NCBI GenBank assembly: GCA_041686855.1
Contig: JAWLDA010000002.1
Span: 124,001 to 188,000 of the forward strand
Source: JAWLDA01 sp041686855
GTDB taxonomy: Bacteria; Bacillota; Limnochordia; DTU080; RSA5
Direction: 5' to 3'
DNA length: 64,000 nt
This document shows, in pieces, positions 1 to 8,894 of this stretch; position 1 is the stretch's first letter; every line of letters starts with the position of its first letter. The notes beneath the pieces are model-generated. The model searched no databases and had not been told where the DNA came from. It worked only from the letters and a program-made list of their open reading frames with translations. Position numbers and translations under genes: made by a program.

Positions 1-1639
1 CTACCGTGGTGGGGGTCGTCACAACCGTCCTATCACCCTGTGCATTGCGCACCTCAATCGAGAGCGTCTCCAAGTCGCCCACATTGGCCTCGTCAGGGCC
101 TAGCCAAACTATTTTCGCCGGAGTGCCATTCCAAGCGTAGGCTGAAAACGTGAGCGGTGACCCATTCAGGCCTTCAGCGGCCGCCGTGATCTGGTACAGA
201 CCCAACTCCGAACCAAGTTTAAACGAAGTTTGCGCGTACCCCTGATCGTCGGAGATTCCGCATGAAGCGCATAATGAATAACCGACAGCATCCACAGGAG
301 CGGTCGCCACCGAGAAATCAATCGCGATTCCCGGGACTCCGTTACCGTTCGCGTCGACTACTCTCGTCCGCAGTGGATGCTCCAGTTCGCTCCCGGGGAA
401 GCCGGTCTGTTGATGGCCCGATACGAGGATCAACGCTGCAGGATTCCCCACTGCGACGGTGGCAAACGATTCGTCAGAGAGCTCGGTTTCGTCAAAACCC
501 GAGGTGATCGTCAGCGTCACACTCAGGGTCGTGCCAGGGTCAACGTTTTCACCCGGCGTGACTATGACGAAGAGGTCCGCCGTACCGTCCGGCGGCAACG
601 TCACCTTGGTGAGCGCCTCACCGGGCATCCCGTCAACATTCTCATGTACGGACCACGACCATGCAGAGGGCGCTGTGTCTAACGCTAACTGAAACGTGTC
701 GGTTCCGTTCCCCGTATTCCGAACCATCACTGGATACTTTACCGATTGGCCTACGATCGTCGTCCGCTCTGTGATCAGTGCATCACTCTGTACACCGGCA
801 AACTGGATAAAGGAGAACAAAGACGTTTGCTCTGTGTTGGGATGGTAACCGTTAGCGAGCCCCGCAGCGTCTTTATGGATGTTATTTAACTGTGTGCTCG
901 TGGCAAAGCCCGTACGCACGAGGCTAGTCGGCTCCACGGCCCCAGGACCCGTCCCCCCCGACTCAGACTGCGGTACCGAAAGCCAGGAGATAGGAACAAA
1001 AAACTCCAGATACCAGAGATCCTCATCGTCGTCCACCGCCGCCGCCCGCGTCATAAACCCGCAATCGTCGCATTCCGAGTTCTCATAGATGTAATGATAA
1101 GGGTCCGGTGAGGTGGGAGCCCGAAACCCGTCGGCCTTAGCAGCAAACTCGTCAGAAACATTCTCGAAATTGGACCCATCCCAATACGCTGTTCGCATCC
1201 CATTTTTATCAAGAACGATGGCAAAGTCGGCATGCGTATGGTCCTCTTCGTTTGGCTGAACCGCATTAATGTACACAATCCAGGCATCCGGACGAAGTTG
1301 ATCGTCTTGACCCGAATGCAACGGCGACCCACGTAATACCAAGCGAAAAAAGAGGTAGTTTCCGTCAAATGTCCATGCAAAGGCATATCCGTCCGGACCA
1401 TTTACGAAATCTAGATAACCTAACCCATTGCCTTGTCCGCCGGGAAAGTCCCCGGCAGGATCCCCTAACGGCCCACCGCTCTTCATTACGGGGTGCCACT
1501 GGTCCTCCTCTGGCCACTGCACCGAGCCGGCGGATGCCGGCGGAACACAAAATACCGAAATACCCAAGAGAATAAAGGCGAGCCAAGTGGCGATAGCACA
1601 TGCACTACCTATGGAACTGACTCGAATAGAACCCTTCAC
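1..1639 (-). CDS. Secreted multidomain surface protein, 3' end outside window
   Basis: The minus strand is open without a stop from the window edge to a GTG at 1639, giving 546 codons of a protein that continues past position 1. The GTG follows an AAGGGGGGTGA ribosome binding site at six bases' spacing. Residues 1-38 form a signal peptide (basic start, hydrophobic core about 16-32, PPASA cleavage motif). Residues about 85-225 look like a CBM9/DOMON-like beta domain (FAWTFDGNYLFFRL, DAWIVYIN). About 300-365 resembles a NEW3-type domain that handles a gapped beta sandwich, and about 400-505 resembles a bacterial Ig-like (Big_1) domain (VVDANGNGVPG). Such proteins sit at or outside the cell surface; no enzyme motif is visible. 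It lies 107 bases downstream of the DUF11 protein, probably the same transcript. Domain names are inferred from motif memory. Confidence 0.75.
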   Translation of the reverse strand, partial: MKGSIRVSSIGSACAIATWLAFILLGISVFCVPPASAGSVQWPEEDQWHPVMKSGGPLGDPAGDFPGGQGNGLGYLDFVNGPDGYAFAWTFDGNYLFFRLVLRGSPLHSGQDDQLRPDAWIVYINAVQPNEEDHTHADFAIVLDKNGMRTAYWDGSNFENVSDEFAAKADGFRAPTSPDPYHYIYENSECDDCGFMTRAAAVDDDEDLWYLEFFVPISWLSVPQSESGGTGPGAVEPTSLVRTGFATSTQLNNIHKDAAGLANGYHPNTEQTSLFSFIQFAGVQSDALITERTTIVGQSVKYPVMVRNTGNGTDTFQLALDTAPSAWSWSVHENVDGMPGEALTKVTLPPDGTADLFVIVTPGENVDPGTTLSVTLTITSGFDETELSDESFATVAVGNPAALILVSGHQQTGFPGSELEHPLRTRVVDANGNGVPGIAIDFSVATAPVDAVGYSLCASCGISDDQGYAQTSFKLGSELGLYQITAAAEGLNGSPLTFSAYAWNGTPAKIVWLGPDEANVGDLETLSIEVRNAQGDRTVVTTPTTV

Positions 1640-1713
1640 TTGGCTCACCCCCCCCTTGCAATAGACCTTTATCGAGCCCTATCCGTTTGCACGCTGGGAT
1701 AAATTTTGTTCAA

Positions 1714-1731
1714 CCGAGCGTCCATGCTCGG
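1714..1731 (-). terminator. Short hairpin after DUF11 gene
   Basis: A six-base-pair stem (CCGAGC / GCTCGG) with a six-base loop sits 15 bases after the stop of the DUF11-domain gene on the minus strand. It is followed by TTGAACAAAATTT rather than a clean T-run, so it may only attenuate read-through into the next secreted-protein gene. Confidence 0.3.
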
Positions 1732-1745
1732 GATTCCACGCGCAA

Positions 1746-2813
1746 CTACCGCACAACCGCTTCGTACGAAAGCTCAACCACGCCGCCGACGGGGACCCGC
1801 CCGATCGCCCAAGCGATGCTGCCGCTCTCGGCGTCCCACTCGGCGTCGCCGCTATTGACACGCAAACTCTCCGCATCGATCGCCACTTGGCGCGGCACGG
1901 GCAGGTTGGTCGCAATCTCCGTGGCGGAGGCGGCGCCGACATTCCCCATGCGCAGCGTGTAGGTGAGCCGATCACCTGGACCCACGTTTTGGCGGTCCGT
2001 TCCGCTCAGCGTCACAATGCGACCTCTCGCCGGCTCCCCGGCCCCTGTCGATACAAGTGAGTCGCCGAGTTGCACAGCGGGAGTCGTTCCCCACAGATCC
2101 GTTAGCGCACCCACCAGCGTCGTCTCTCCCGCCTGCGCATCCAAGACCAATGTCGCTAACTCCCGTGCGGCCTCTCCTGCACCAACGACGACCGGATCAC
2201 CCACCGCTAGCACGGCGTTGAGCCCTGAGCTCTCGGGCGCCACAGTGAGAGCCACCGCGCCGCGTATCGCTTCTCCACGTGCCGGCATCACCCCGGCCAC
2301 ATTGCCGTCATCAGCCAACAAGGCGCTCTCTACCAGCAGGCGGACCGGTACCTCTGAGTCGCCTCTACCCTCCACACTCACTCGCAATGCAACGAACTGC
2401 GAGGAAGCGTGGTCGACACTGGTCGTAAAGCTCTCCACTAAGACCGTGGTCCCTGCATCTTCACCGGACATCTCAGCACGCCATGCCCCGCGCTCGATCT
2501 CCCATTCGTCGGTCAAGCGCTCGGCGGCCACGTGCTCTAAAAGCGCCTCCAGCGCATCCGGCACCTCCGAGGACGGGCTCACTGGTTCAAACTGGGACCA
2601 GCCGTGATCCGCCGACTCGCCGGCAACTCCGCCGAGTACGAGGCCTCCGGGAAGGCGGGGCAACGTGCCGTAAACCTCTTCACTGATGACACCACCGGAG
2701 GGGGCGGCCGCCGAAGCAACGCTCACGCCCGCGCAAAGCAGGGCGATTGTGAAGGCCATACCCCAAGTGATCCAGCGTGACCAAGGGCTTCGCTTTGAAA
2801 TACTCACATTCAC
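1746..2813 (-). CDS. Secreted DUF11-domain protein
   Basis: 355 residues. A signal peptide covers about residues 1-36 (KRSPWSR basic start, hydrophobic WGMAFTIALLCAGVSVASA). The C-terminal 75 residues (from about 280) match the DUF11 / conserved repeat pattern of surface proteins: GDRLTYTLRMGNVG, then an alternating strand pattern ending VVELSYEAVV. The middle is an unrecognised beta-rich region. No sortase signal or transmembrane anchor is seen. The ATG has an AAGGAG site eight bases upstream. It precedes a second, larger secreted protein; together they look like a small cell-envelope or extracellular-matrix unit. Function unknown. Confidence 0.7.
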   Translation of the reverse strand: MNVSISKRSPWSRWITWGMAFTIALLCAGVSVASAAAPSGGVISEEVYGTLPRLPGGLVLGGVAGESADHGWSQFEPVSPSSEVPDALEALLEHVAAERLTDEWEIERGAWRAEMSGEDAGTTVLVESFTTSVDHASSQFVALRVSVEGRGDSEVPVRLLVESALLADDGNVAGVMPARGEAIRGAVALTVAPESSGLNAVLAVGDPVVVGAGEAARELATLVLDAQAGETTLVGALTDLWGTTPAVQLGDSLVSTGAGEPARGRIVTLSGTDRQNVGPGDRLTYTLRMGNVGAASATEIATNLPVPRQVAIDAESLRVNSGDAEWDAESGSIAWAIGRVPVGGVVELSYEAVVR

Positions 2814-3100
2814 ACACTCCTTACCAATAAGACCACGTGGCGTGGGTGCGACTCCATTCTCCTACACGGATCTTCCACTTTTACTCCACATCCGCTAGCT
2901 CCCGGCTCCATCCGCTGGTATCGCGGCCTGGTCTTGCCTCTCGTCTCCGCCCGGACCAACTCCCGGGACTTACGTCCCATCCAAACTAGGACCCTCAATG
3001 CACACCTCGACACGGATGGAACCAAGGCGGTACCATAGAGTGAAAGAGAGTGAAAGGGAGGGGTGGTAAGGCGATCGAAAGCTACGTGCTAACTCATCTG
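2814..3100 (-). other. Non-coding leader of DUF11 gene
   Basis: No credible gene is found here. On the minus strand it forms the long 5' leader of the DUF11 gene and is GC-rich, with a GGGAC-GTAA-GTCCC hairpin at 2965-2978 capped by a GNRA tetraloop and further G/C-rich blocks toward the start codon. I could not match it to a known riboswitch class. A purine-rich GAGTGAAA direct repeat lies around 3038-3058 on the plus strand. Confidence 0.35.
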
Positions 3101-3152
3101 CAAAAACAAAAAAACCGACTCACCACAAAGCAGTACGCTTCGGGTAGTCGGT
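3101..3152 (-). terminator. Intrinsic terminator of ABC exporter operon
   Basis: On the minus strand ACCGACT (3152-3146) pairs with AGTCGGT (3120-3114), extended by a few inner pairs, and is followed directly by a T-rich tract (TTTTTTTGTTTTTG). It lies about 145 bases downstream of the stop of the exporter subunit at 3296 and has the right orientation to end that operon. Confidence 0.75.
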
Positions 3153-3295
3153 TGCGCCACTCACTCCCGCCGGTCAAAGGCGCCCAACTTTATGACCGAC
3201 GATCACAGTGACTCCCTCTGGTGGTAATTATATCCGGATTGGCCAGATTTGTCTATCAGTCCATCGACATTTTTCGACAAGAAATTTTCCTAGGT

Positions 3296-5086
3296 TCAAC
3301 CCGCCGCCTCGGCGTACTGAGCCTTATACAACGTGGCGTAAAGACCGTCGCGCTCCAGGAGTTGCTCGTGGCTCCCCTCTTCCACCAGACGGCCGGAGTC
3401 GACGACTACTATCTTGTCACACGCCCGGATCGTTGACAGTCGATGCGCAATGATGATAGAGGTCCGGCCCTCGAGGAGTGTCAGGAGCGCCTCTTGCACC
3501 CGCGCCTCCGATTCGGAGTCGATGTGCGCCGTCGCTTCATCGAGGATAAGCACGTCAGGATTACACAGGAGCGCCCGAGCAAAGCTAATCAGTTGCCGCT
3601 GCCCCATGGAGAAGCGAACGCCGCGCTCATTCACCTGCGTCTCGTACCCTTGCGGAAGTTGCGAGATGTACTTGTCAATCCCAACGGCCTTGGCCGCGTG
3701 ACGCATCTCCTCATCCGTGGCATCGTCCCGCCCAAAACGAATATTCTCAGCGACCGTTCCGGAGAACAAAAAACTCTCTTGCGGGACGATGGCAATCCGC
3801 CGGCGCCAGTCGGCAAGGCGCAACTCCCGCAAGTCGACGCCGTCAATCCGGACCGAGCCCTCCTGCGGATCGTAGAAGCGGCAGACCAAGTTGATGATCG
3901 ACGTCTTACCGGCGCCCGTGGGCCCCACCAACGCCACACGACTGCCCACCGGAATGTCGAGATCAACCTGGTTCAAAACGGGAATCTCCGGATCGTAGCC
4001 AAAGGTGAGCCGGTCAAAGCGGATGCCTTCTCGCAAGCCCGTCACGGACTTGGGGTCGGCCGCGTCGACGACGGCAGGCGGTGTGTCGATGATCTCAAAG
4101 ATCCGCTCCGACGCCGCCATCGCGCTTTGTACTTGGTTGTACACTTGTGAAAGCGCCCGGATCGGCTGCATGAAGCGCTCGACGTATGCGATAAACGCCG
4201 CCAAGGTCCCAATGGAGATGATGCCCAGGCCCACCCGGTAGCCGCCGAGCGCCAAGACGATTACAATGCCAAGGGATCCGATCACTTCCATCACCGGCAT
4301 AAAGATCGCCCACACGTCGACGGAACGAACGCTCGCCTTCATTTGTTCTCGGTTCACCTGAGTGAAGCTTTGGAGCTTGGAGCCCTCTTGATTGTATGCC
4401 TGAATGTCGCGCACACCCGAGATCGACTCTTGGAGTGTGGCGTTCAACTCGCCCGTCTTTCGACGCACGACGCGAAAGGCGCCGAGGAGCCGTTCACGAA
4501 AGCGCTGCACTGAGAACCACATGATCGGAACGATACAGAGTACGGCCGCCGCCAACAGCGGATCCATGCTAAAGAGGATCGCCACAATCCCGATCAAGAG
4601 AACGGCGTCCGTCAAGACGAGGACGAATGCCGAACTGATGAGGTCCGCCATTGAGTTGATGTCGTTGACCAAACGGGACATCAACTCACCCGACTTGCGG
4701 CGGTCAAAGAAGCCCAGGGATTGGTTTTGCACGTGCTGGAAGAGTTGGGTCCGCAAATCGTAAAGGGCCCGTTGGCCCGCCCACGCCGTCCACTTGGCCT
4801 GAAAGTACCCTGCGCTCCAGACCACGAGATAGGTGAGTAAGTAGACCAAACTCGTGACGACCAAGCCGTCGATCTCTTTGGCAATGATGTGCCGATCGAG
4901 TATTTGCCGCAGAAGCAGCGGCTGCAGAAGGTTTGCCCCACTCACCAAGACCATGCCCAGAATCGCCCAAAAGATAGCCCGTCGGTAAGGGAGTGCATAT
5001 CGAAAGAGTCGACGAACGAGCTTGGGATCGATCGGTTTTCGTTCGTCTTCGGCGCTAAATCCGCCGCCACCACGCCACATGCCCAC
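3296..5086 (-). CDS. Heterodimeric ABC exporter subunit (consensus-site Walker B)
   Basis: 596 residues: an N-terminal exporter membrane domain with six helices (about 30-330) fused to a nucleotide-binding domain (about 360-590). Walker A is GPTGAGKTS and Walker B ends ILDEATAHID with the catalytic glutamate; the H-loop is IIIAHRLS. The signature motif is degenerate (FSMGQRQ instead of LSGGQ). Its partner, encoded two bases upstream, has the opposite pattern, so the pair should form one catalytic and one degenerate ATP site, as in BmrCD (YheI/YheH) and TM287/288. Substrate is probably a drug or lipid-like compound, but nothing here identifies it. The operon ends in a clear terminator. Confidence 0.9.
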   Translation of the reverse strand: MGMWRGGGGFSAEDERKPIDPKLVRRLFRYALPYRRAIFWAILGMVLVSGANLLQPLLLRQILDRHIIAKEIDGLVVTSLVYLLTYLVVWSAGYFQAKWTAWAGQRALYDLRTQLFQHVQNQSLGFFDRRKSGELMSRLVNDINSMADLISSAFVLVLTDAVLLIGIVAILFSMDPLLAAAVLCIVPIMWFSVQRFRERLLGAFRVVRRKTGELNATLQESISGVRDIQAYNQEGSKLQSFTQVNREQMKASVRSVDVWAIFMPVMEVIGSLGIVIVLALGGYRVGLGIISIGTLAAFIAYVERFMQPIRALSQVYNQVQSAMAASERIFEIIDTPPAVVDAADPKSVTGLREGIRFDRLTFGYDPEIPVLNQVDLDIPVGSRVALVGPTGAGKTSIINLVCRFYDPQEGSVRIDGVDLRELRLADWRRRIAIVPQESFLFSGTVAENIRFGRDDATDEEMRHAAKAVGIDKYISQLPQGYETQVNERGVRFSMGQRQLISFARALLCNPDVLILDEATAHIDSESEARVQEALLTLLEGRTSIIIAHRLSTIRACDKIVVVDSGRLVEEGSHEQLLERDGLYATLYKAQYAEAAG

Positions 5087-5088
5087 GA

Positions 5089-6843
5089 TTAGCTCGCCTG
5101 CCTCTCTTCCTCACGCAACTGCGCCTCCACAATGTTGCGGTAGGGTCCGTCCTCATTGAGGAGCTCCTCGTGTCTCCCGCGTTGCACCACGCGTCCCTCT
5201 TTCATGACGACCACCAAGTCGGCTGACTGCACGGTAGAGAGCCGGTGCGCAATGATAAACGAGGTCCGACCGGCCAGCACCTCACCGAGCGCCTCCTGAA
5301 TCTTGGCTTCCGTTCGCGTATCGAGCGAGGAGAATGAGTCGTCGAGGATCAGGATCCTCGGGTCCGTCACGAGCGCCCGAGCGATCGCCAGGCGTTGACG
5401 CTGTCCCCCGGACAAACCGACGCCACGCTCGCCGACGATCGTCTCGTAACCGTGATCCAACGTCTGAATAAACTCGTGCAACTGGGCTCGCTGTGCGGCG
5501 CGCACCACCTCGTCGTCACTCACATCGTCGCGGCCAAAGGCGATGTTCTCCCGGATGCTGGTTGAAAAGATGAATGGCTCCTGCGGGATGATGCCCACCT
5601 GCCGCCGCAGGCTCTCGAGCGTCACCTTGCGTACGTCGTGATCGTCCACCAGGATGGCGCCATTGTGCGGGTCGTAAAAGCGAGGAATGAGATTCACCAG
5701 ACTCGTCTTGCCCGAGCCCGCCTCCCCGACCACCGCCACAGTCATCCCGGGGGCGACGTCGAGATTGACGTCGTGCAGGACGGGCGTCTTACTATCGTAG
5801 GCAAAAGAGACGGACGAGAAGCGGACGCGCCCCTCGACATGCGTCAGTTCGACCGCGTCCGGAGCGTTACGGATCTCCGGCACCGTGTCGAGAATCTCAA
5901 AGATCCGTCCTCCCGCTGCGATCGCCTGCTCGGCGTTACCGACGAGGAAACCGAGCATTCGGATGGGTTGCAAGAGCATGCCCATGTACACGGTAAAGGC
6001 GACCAGCGTCCCGAGGCTCATGGCGTCGTTGATGACAAGGAGGCCCCCGTAGGCCAGGACCACCACCATGCCCAGGCCCCCAACAAAGTCGATGGCCGGT
6101 CCGTACAAGGCCCGTCGCTGAACCACATCGAGCTGGGCGTCGAGGAAGTTGCCGCTGGCCTCATTAAACAGCCCGATCTGCCGAGCCTCTTTTCCAAACG
6201 CTTTGACCACGCGAATGCCGCTCAGGTTCTCTTGTATCACGGTGTTCATCGTCGCAATCTCTTGCTGGACGCGCCGCATCGCCGGGCGGATTGCACGACT
6301 CAAGTGAATCGTCGCCCACACCAGTAACGGAATGGTGGCCATGGCAGCCGCCGCTAAATTCCATTGGAGTAAGAATGCGCTGGTCCCGATAAACAGGAGG
6401 GTGAAGACCTGTGTGATCATCCGAATAAAGCCCCAGCCTAGAAACTGCCGCATGCTGTCGACGTCGGCCGTCACGCGGGAGAGGAGCTGTCCGGTCTGCG
6501 CTTTATCAAAGAACGAGAACGGAAGGTACTGCATGTGGCTGTAGATATCGTTGCGGAGCTCAAAGAGGACGGCCTGGCCCACGCGACCGGCGAGCGCCGT
6601 CTGGGCGAACTGCAAAGCGCCCCGAAGGATCGATAACACCAAGATGGCGGTTGCGCTCCATGCGATCGTCGACCAAGCCTGTGACGTCAGCCCGCCCTCT
6701 GCGGGCAGCGCGTCGATGGCTCTTCCCGTTACGATGGGGATAAGCGACATGAGCGTCGTGCCGAGCACCATGGCGGCCAGGACGACCGTCACCCGCCACG
6801 CGTGCGGTCTGAGGCGACCGAGTAGACGAAGCAAGATACCCAT
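5089..6843 (-). CDS. Heterodimeric ABC exporter subunit (degenerate-site Walker B)
   Basis: About 584 residues with an exporter membrane domain (about 1-310) and a C-terminal ATPase domain. Walker A is GEAGSGKTS and the signature is canonical (LSGGQRQR), but Walker B reads ILILDDSFSSLD, with aspartate in place of the catalytic glutamate. This complements the partner immediately downstream, whose signature motif is degenerate. I chose the ATG at 6843 because AAGGGAAGG lies eight bases upstream; an in-frame GTG at 6852 would add three residues and overlap that site. Family: BmrC/BmrD, TM287/TM288 type multidrug or lipid exporters of the inner membrane. Confidence 0.9.
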   Translation of the reverse strand: MGILLRLLGRLRPHAWRVTVVLAAMVLGTTLMSLIPIVTGRAIDALPAEGGLTSQAWSTIAWSATAILVLSILRGALQFAQTALAGRVGQAVLFELRNDIYSHMQYLPFSFFDKAQTGQLLSRVTADVDSMRQFLGWGFIRMITQVFTLLFIGTSAFLLQWNLAAAAMATIPLLVWATIHLSRAIRPAMRRVQQEIATMNTVIQENLSGIRVVKAFGKEARQIGLFNEASGNFLDAQLDVVQRRALYGPAIDFVGGLGMVVVLAYGGLLVINDAMSLGTLVAFTVYMGMLLQPIRMLGFLVGNAEQAIAAGGRIFEILDTVPEIRNAPDAVELTHVEGRVRFSSVSFAYDSKTPVLHDVNLDVAPGMTVAVVGEAGSGKTSLVNLIPRFYDPHNGAILVDDHDVRKVTLESLRRQVGIIPQEPFIFSTSIRENIAFGRDDVSDDEVVRAAQRAQLHEFIQTLDHGYETIVGERGVGLSGGQRQRLAIARALVTDPRILILDDSFSSLDTRTEAKIQEALGEVLAGRTSFIIAHRLSTVQSADLVVVMKEGRVVQRGRHEELLNEDGPYRNIVEAQLREEERQAS

Positions 6844-6954
6844 GAGCCACACCTTCCCTTAAGAACTCAATCATTCGAGCGGGTGAGCCGTTGGCCTCTT
6901 TTTTCGTCGTTACAAAAAATCCCGTTGCGGAGATGTCTCAGGAGAGCGGAGCGT

Positions 6955-7752
6955 TCACTCACCGCGCCGCGGTTCGAGGTCACCGTAAATGTCCGGACGG
7001 CGGGCACACGGAAGGCGACGACGGACATCGTCGACCATCCCCGGCTCCACTTCGGCCGTGAGGACGCGCTCCCGCTCACCCTCTTCGCACTCTATGATTT
7101 CGCCCCACGGATCCACCACCATGGACTTGCCAAAGTACGCAAGCTTTCCACTCTCACCGACACGGTTGGCGGCAATCACCCACACTTGGTTTTCGATCGC
7201 ACGGGCTCGCAAGAGCGTCTCCCAATGGGCGTCTCTGGGGTGTGGAAACTGGGCCGGCACAAAGAGGAAGGCCGCCCCTGCCAGTGTGAGGCGACGGGCC
7301 ATCTCCGGGAATCGGATGTCGAAACAGATGAGCCCTCCGGCTCTTCCGAAGTCTGTCGTTACGGGCTCGCAGGTCGACCCCGCTACAAAGAACTCGCCCT
7401 CAGCCGTCGGGGTAAACAGATGCGCCTTACGATACCACGCCACCACCTCGCCGTTCGGTGAGACCCAATGCATGGCGTTGTACACGCCCGAGTCACTCGG
7501 CTCGGGGATGGTTCCCACTAGCCACGTCTTGGTCTCGCGGGCCGTCTCAATCAAAAAGGTAAGGGTCGGTCCGTAAGAACCGCGGGCAACGTCGGCTAAG
7601 TCCGGATAAGAGAAGCCCGTATTCCACATCTCTGGCAAAAGGACGACGCGAGAGCCACGCCGGGCCGCCTCCTGGATGTGCCGATACGCCGTCTCGACGT
7701 TTGTGCGCACTTCACGCGTGCGCACGTCCATTTGTACGGCCGAGACGATCAT
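6955..7752 (-). CDS. Carbon-nitrogen hydrolase (nitrilase superfamily)
   Basis: About 265 residues. The Glu-Lys-Cys triad of the nitrilase superfamily is visible: LLPEMWNTGF near residue 42, RKAHLF near 105-110 and GGLICFDIRFPE near 140. The CFDIRFPE form resembles omega-amidase/Nit2-like and YafV-like enzymes, which hydrolyse side-chain amides such as 2-oxoglutaramate; the substrate is inferred, not shown. The ATG at 7752 overlaps the stop of the alanine dehydrogenase gene as ATGA, so the two are translationally coupled, suggesting a job in amino-acid or amide turnover. An upstream in-frame start at 7779 would run into ald and is less likely. Confidence 0.85.
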   Translation of the reverse strand: MIVSAVQMDVRTREVRTNVETAYRHIQEAARRGSRVVLLPEMWNTGFSYPDLADVARGSYGPTLTFLIETARETKTWLVGTIPEPSDSGVYNAMHWVSPNGEVVAWYRKAHLFTPTAEGEFFVAGSTCEPVTTDFGRAGGLICFDIRFPEMARRLTLAGAAFLFVPAQFPHPRDAHWETLLRARAIENQVWVIAANRVGESGKLAYFGKSMVVDPWGEIIECEEGERERVLTAEVEPGMVDDVRRRLPCARRPDIYGDLEPRRGE

Positions 7753-8867
7753 ACGAGCACCTCTTCCAACGAGACGCATGGTAGATCGAGCGCCCGGGCA
7801 ACCGCCTCATGCACGACCTGGCCATGCACCACATTAAACCCTTTCGCCAGCGCCTGGTTACGCCGAGCTGCCTCTTGGTAGCCGCGGTTGGCCATCTCCA
7901 AAATGTAGGGTAGCGTCGAATTGACGAGCGCCTGTGTCGACGTACGCGGCACTGCCCCAGGTATATTGGGGACCGCATAGTGTACCACTCCGTGCTTTTC
8001 GTACGTGGGGTTTGAGTGTGTCGTCACGCGATCGACCGTCTCGACACATCCGCCCTGATCGACGGCGACGTCGATTATGACCGAGCCCGGCTTCATCTTT
8101 TTCACCATCGCTTCGGTCACCAGTCGGGGCGCTCGCGCCCCCGGCACCAACACCGCGCCGATCAAAAGGTCGGCGTAGGCCGTCGCCCGCTCGATGTTGT
8201 ACCGGTTGGACATCACCGTGATCACATTCCCTTGGAGGATATCCTCGAGGAACCGCAGGCGATCCGCGTTAAGATCGACGATGGTCACTTGGGCGCCCAT
8301 GCCCAGCGCCACTTTGGCCGCCTGCGTGCCCACGGTGCCTCCACCGATGATTACGACATCCGATGGAGGAACGCCGGGGACACCCCCTAAAAGGACTCCC
8401 CGTCCCCCGTACATGCGCTCCAAATACTGGGCGCCGATCTGCACCGACATCCGTCCGGCCACTTCGCTCATCGGCGTCAAACACGGCAGCGCTCCATTGG
8501 GCATCTGAATCGTCTCGTACGCGACCGCCACCACGTTTCGCTCGATCAATGTGCGGGTGAGCTCTGGCAGAGGAGCTAAGTGAAGGTAGGTCATCAGGAT
8601 CTGACCGGTTTGAATCAGGTGAAACTCCTCAGGGAGCGGCTCCTTCACCTTGACGATCATGTCCGACTGCTCAAAGACCTCCACGGGGGAGCCGAGGATG
8701 GTGGCGCCGGACTGGGTGTACTCCTCATCGAGGATCCCACTCCCCTCGCCCGCGCCCTTTTCGACCAACACAGCGTGTCCCGCCTTGACGAGCTCCTCGA
8801 CGCCGGCGGGCGTCATCCCCACACGGTTCTCGTTATCCTTGATCTCGCGTGGAACCCCGATCTTCAT
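7749..8867 (-). CDS. ald: Alanine dehydrogenase
   Basis: 372 residues, the normal length. It oxidises L-alanine to pyruvate and ammonium with NAD+, a reaction used for alanine catabolism and during sporulation in Bacillus. The N-terminus MKIGVPREIKDNENRVG is diagnostic. Lys75 (VKVKEP) and His96 (YLHLAP) fall at the family's known substrate and catalytic positions, and the NAD-binding loop GGGTVGTQAAKVA is present around residue 175. It follows pyruvate kinase by 27 bases, so pyruvate-forming genes are grouped, and its stop overlaps the start of the nitrilase-family gene. Confidence 0.96.
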   Translation of the reverse strand: MKIGVPREIKDNENRVGMTPAGVEELVKAGHAVLVEKGAGEGSGILDEEYTQSGATILGSPVEVFEQSDMIVKVKEPLPEEFHLIQTGQILMTYLHLAPLPELTRTLIERNVVAVAYETIQMPNGALPCLTPMSEVAGRMSVQIGAQYLERMYGGRGVLLGGVPGVPPSDVVIIGGGTVGTQAAKVALGMGAQVTIVDLNADRLRFLEDILQGNVITVMSNRYNIERATAYADLLIGAVLVPGARAPRLVTEAMVKKMKPGSVIIDVAVDQGGCVETVDRVTTHSNPTYEKHGVVHYAVPNIPGAVPRTSTQALVNSTLPYILEMANRGYQEAARRNQALAKGFNVVHGQVVHEAVARALDLPCVSLEEVLV

Positions 8868-8894
8868 GAACCCCGTCTCCCCTCAACATGCACA

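Noticed and set aside
2940..3000. Cyclic-di-GMP (GEMM) riboswitch before the DUF11 gene
   Set aside because: GGGACGTAAGTCCC superficially recalls GEMM, but the GCAAA tetraloop-receptor segments and closing stem are absent.
2810..3025. Small minus-strand gene in the DUF11 leader
   Set aside because: No ribosome binding site, low-complexity composition and overlap with a structured leader.
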